NCBI GenBank assembly: GCA_902797275.1 | Contig: CADBSI010000115.1 | Coordinates: forward strand, 1-5,640 | Length of the DNA: 5,640 nt | Direction: 5' to 3' | DNA from: an uncultured Erysipelotrichaceae bacterium | Lineage (GTDB): Bacteria > Bacillota_I > Bacilli_A > RF39 > UBA660 | Part shown: piece after piece, positions 3,974 to 5,640 of the stretch | Layout of the letters: each line of letters starts with the position of its first letter | Position numbering within the stretch: position 1 is the first letter of the stretch | Translations under genes and position numbers: made by a program | Notes under the pieces: model-generated | The model's database searches: none | What the model saw: the letters and a program-made list of their open reading frames with translations, nothing else | Told to the model about the DNA's origin: nothing

Positions 3974-5640
3974 ATGTTAGAAAAAGAAATTAATTTAAAT
4001 AAGAAATTTATTATCATTTTACTATTTTTATGTGTAATATCAATAGGAATGTACTCATCATACGCTTATTATGAAGTATCAGTTATAAAAAACAGTATCA
4101 TAGTTTTAAAAACAGCAACAATAGATATAATAACAGATGTAGTAGATAAAGATGATAATACTTTTACTATACCAAAAGGAAGTAGTATTACTTTAACAGT
4201 TAATTTAACAACTGAATTAACTAATCAAATAGGTTATAAAATGTATTATGAAGTAGTATCAGGAATATCTACTTTCAATGTAACATCAACCGAAACATTT
4301 ACAAATAATATAGTAGAAGGTGATATGACTTCATCTAAATCATTTAGTTTTACTTTCACCAATACTGGTTTAAATGATATAACAATTAAACTAGGTACTC
4401 AAGGAGGTTTAACAGGCTACCCAATACCACTTGAACAAGGAATAGAATTAAAACTAAATGAAACCTTAGGAGTACCAGTTAAAGAGGCAATTAAAACTAC
4501 TATTACTAATAATACAACAGGTAGTTGTAAAAAATTAACAGTAGAAGAAGATGGTATAACATATTTATCAGGAACAAATACTTGTATAAATTTTAATTAT
4601 GTTTGGTATTCAGGAAAACTTTGGAGAATAACAGCAATTAACCCAGATGGAACGATGAAAATGATAACAGATGATCAAATATCAGTTATTTCCTACGGAA
4701 GTGATGTGAATTTCTATGATATATCTAAAAAAGATGATGCATCTTACACTGGTTCATACATGTATCAATGGTTAAATGAAGACTTTTTAGATACCTTATA
4801 TAATTATCAAAATATAATAGTTGAAGATAGTACTTGGAATATAACTAATTCTAATGCAAGCAGTACAAGTGCGATAAGTACCAAATTACCTCAAACAACT
4901 TTAATAAATAATTCTACAATTGGCAAGAATACACCCGTAGGACTACTAAATAGTTATGAATTTTATTTAAGTTATAAAAATACAAGTTCTTCATCAGGTT
5001 ATTTAAATATAGGTTATTATTGGTGGTTATTAAACTCATATAGCTCTTCTTATGTTTGGGGCGTTAGCAACAGCGGTATTGCTTACAACCGCTATCCTTC
5101 CAATGCCCCTGGTGCTCGCCCGTCAATAAATCTAAAATCAAATATCGTCATAACTGGTGGATCTGGAACTAAAAGTAATCCATATACATTATCAGGAGAT
5201 AAGGAACAACTAACTATAAATACAACATTATTAAATACGAGAACAGTAGGTGAGTATGTAATATTTGACGAAGACGGAGATAGTTCAACCAAGGAAATTT
5301 ATAGAATAGTTGGCATTGAAGATGGAAAAGTTAAATTAAATAAAAATGATTATATAAAAAGTGGCACAACTGCTTTAGAGAAAAAGTTTAGTACAAGTAC
5401 GATTTATGAAAACGGAACAAGTGATGATTATTGGGATTATTATTTGAATAATACATGGTATAATAGTTTAGCATCAAAAGGTATGCTAGACAAAGGAACA
5501 TATTATATAAAAGCAATGTCATCAGGCTCATATAAAAATTCTTTATGTAATATAAATAATACCACAGAAACAACAAAAGATTGCGTTAAAACAACAAGTA
5601 TTTGGAATACTGGTTATGTAGGACTACCAAGATACGGAGA
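3974..5640 (+). CDS. large exported protein with pilin-like N-terminus and two DUF6273-like domains (3' truncated by window)
   Basis: 555 codons are open to the window edge. The start is ATG 3974 with AGGAG seven bases upstream. Residues 12-30 are a hydrophobic signal segment ending YSSYAYYEVS, as in SipW-dependent TasA/camelysin-like proteins; about 30-170 is a Thr/Asn/Ile-rich beta domain. From about 195 comes a first domain with LWRITAINPDGTMKMI (216 on), YQWLNEDF, YYWWLLNSY and GARPSINLKSN (380 on). This matches the W-W-L ... G-x-R-P pattern of DUF6273-type proteins, which resemble C-type-lectin-like folds. A second copy begins near 425 (IYRIVGI, YYLNNTWYNSL) and is cut off. Cys pairs suggest extracytoplasmic disulfides. 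Probably a surface binding protein; the ligand is unknown. Codons are A/T-ending throughout except at residues 357-384, which look foreign. It follows the terminator at 3812-3863 and so is its own unit. Family assignment is from motifs, without a search. Confidence 0.85.
   Translation, partial: MLEKEINLNKKFIIILLFLCVISIGMYSSYAYYEVSVIKNSIIVLKTATIDIITDVVDKDDNTFTIPKGSSITLTVNLTTELTNQIGYKMYYEVVSGISTFNVTSTETFTNNIVEGDMTSSKSFSFTFTNTGLNDITIKLGTQGGLTGYPIPLEQGIELKLNETLGVPVKEAIKTTITNNTTGSCKKLTVEEDGITYLSGTNTCINFNYVWYSGKLWRITAINPDGTMKMITDDQISVISYGSDVNFYDISKKDDASYTGSYMYQWLNEDFLDTLYNYQNIIVEDSTWNITNSNASSTSAISTKLPQTTLINNSTIGKNTPVGLLNSYEFYLSYKNTSSSSGYLNIGYYWWLLNSYSSSYVWGVSNSGIAYNRYPSNAPGARPSINLKSNIVITGGSGTKSNPYTLSGDKEQLTINTTLLNTRTVGEYVIFDEDGDSSTKEIYRIVGIEDGKVKLNKNDYIKSGTTALEKKFSTSTIYENGTSDDYWDYYLNNTWYNSLASKGMLDKGTYYIKAMSSGSYKNSLCNINNTTETTKDCVKTTSIWNTGYVGLPRYG
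5042..5125 (+). other. GC-rich pyrimidine-ending codon islet, candidate variable region
   Basis: These 28 codons (residues 357-384 of the surface protein) are 45/84 G+C, about twice the surrounding gene, and contain only 14 A. Third positions are 14 T, 11 C, 2 G and 1 A, whereas flanking codons mostly end in A or T. Many are NNC or NNT types that could descend from AAC/AAT (AGC, AAC, TAC, CGC, TCC, TAT, ATT, GCT). The islet ends in an A-free 21-nt run (5104-5124) encoding the end of the loop and G-A-R-P. It lies on the lectin-like ligand-facing segment between WWL and G-x-R-P. This resembles a diversity-generating-retroelement variable region with an initiation-of-mutagenic-homing-like end. 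A recombining cassette is the main alternative. Composition is observed; mechanism is inferred. Confidence 0.55.

Noticed and set aside
5092..5292. Minus-strand open frame of 66 codons
   Set aside because: It is a shadow of the surface-protein gene; its start falls in ordinary coding sequence without a Shine-Dalgarno.
5388..5576. Minus-strand open frame of 62 codons
   Set aside because: Its Leu/Tyr/Asn-rich product comes from reading AT-rich coding DNA backwards; no start signals are seen.

Overview
The window is very AT-rich DNA (by eye about a quarter G+C) with standard-code coding, purine-rich Shine-Dalgarno sites and T-tailed hairpin terminators. This points to a low-GC member of the Bacillota. 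The radC-mreCD block and the families of exported BspA-like and DUF6273-like proteins suggest a gut-type uncultured Bacilli, RF39 or Erysipelotrichia-like lineage; that placement is inference. No in-frame TGA is seen and TGG is used for Trp, so there is no sign of the mycoplasma code.

Layout, all on the + strand. (1) 1-1054: the 3' part of a secreted or surface BspA-type leucine-rich-repeat protein with seven 22-residue repeats, closed by a strong terminator (1072-1105). (2) 1166-3536: a tight four-gene cell-envelope operon. It encodes a membrane-anchored SPOR-domain protein, RadC, MreC and MreD, with gaps of 34, 2 and 1 nt. The position between radC and mreC that holds mreB in Bacillus subtilis is empty. 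(3) 3537-3973: a compact, unusual intergenic unit. It has a 21-bp imperfect inverted repeat folding the leader (3567-3649), a good Shine-Dalgarno, a 57-codon ORF (3671-3844) carrying a G9 homopolymer, three copies of ACTTTACA, and a strong terminator that overlaps the ORF's own stop codon (3812-3863). (4) 3974-5640 and beyond: the first 555 codons of a large exported protein. It has a SipW/TasA-like signal and pilin-like N-terminal domain, then two DUF6273-like (C-type-lectin-like by motif) domains, the second cut by the window end.

Two points deserve attention. First, inside the large surface protein an 84-nt islet (5042-5125) is 54% G+C. Of its 28 codons, 25 end in C or T and only one ends in A. 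It is poor in A and ends in a 21-nt A-free G/C-rich run just before the G-x-R-P motif. This is the pattern expected for a diversity-generating-retroelement variable region, or for a cassette-exchanged hypervariable site; no template repeat or reverse transcriptase lies in the window. Second, the G9 tract keeps the small ORF open only at this length: loss or gain of one G brings a stop within a few codons, as in contingency loci. Together they suggest a surface-variation neighbourhood beside the cell-shape operon, but this remains a hypothesis.
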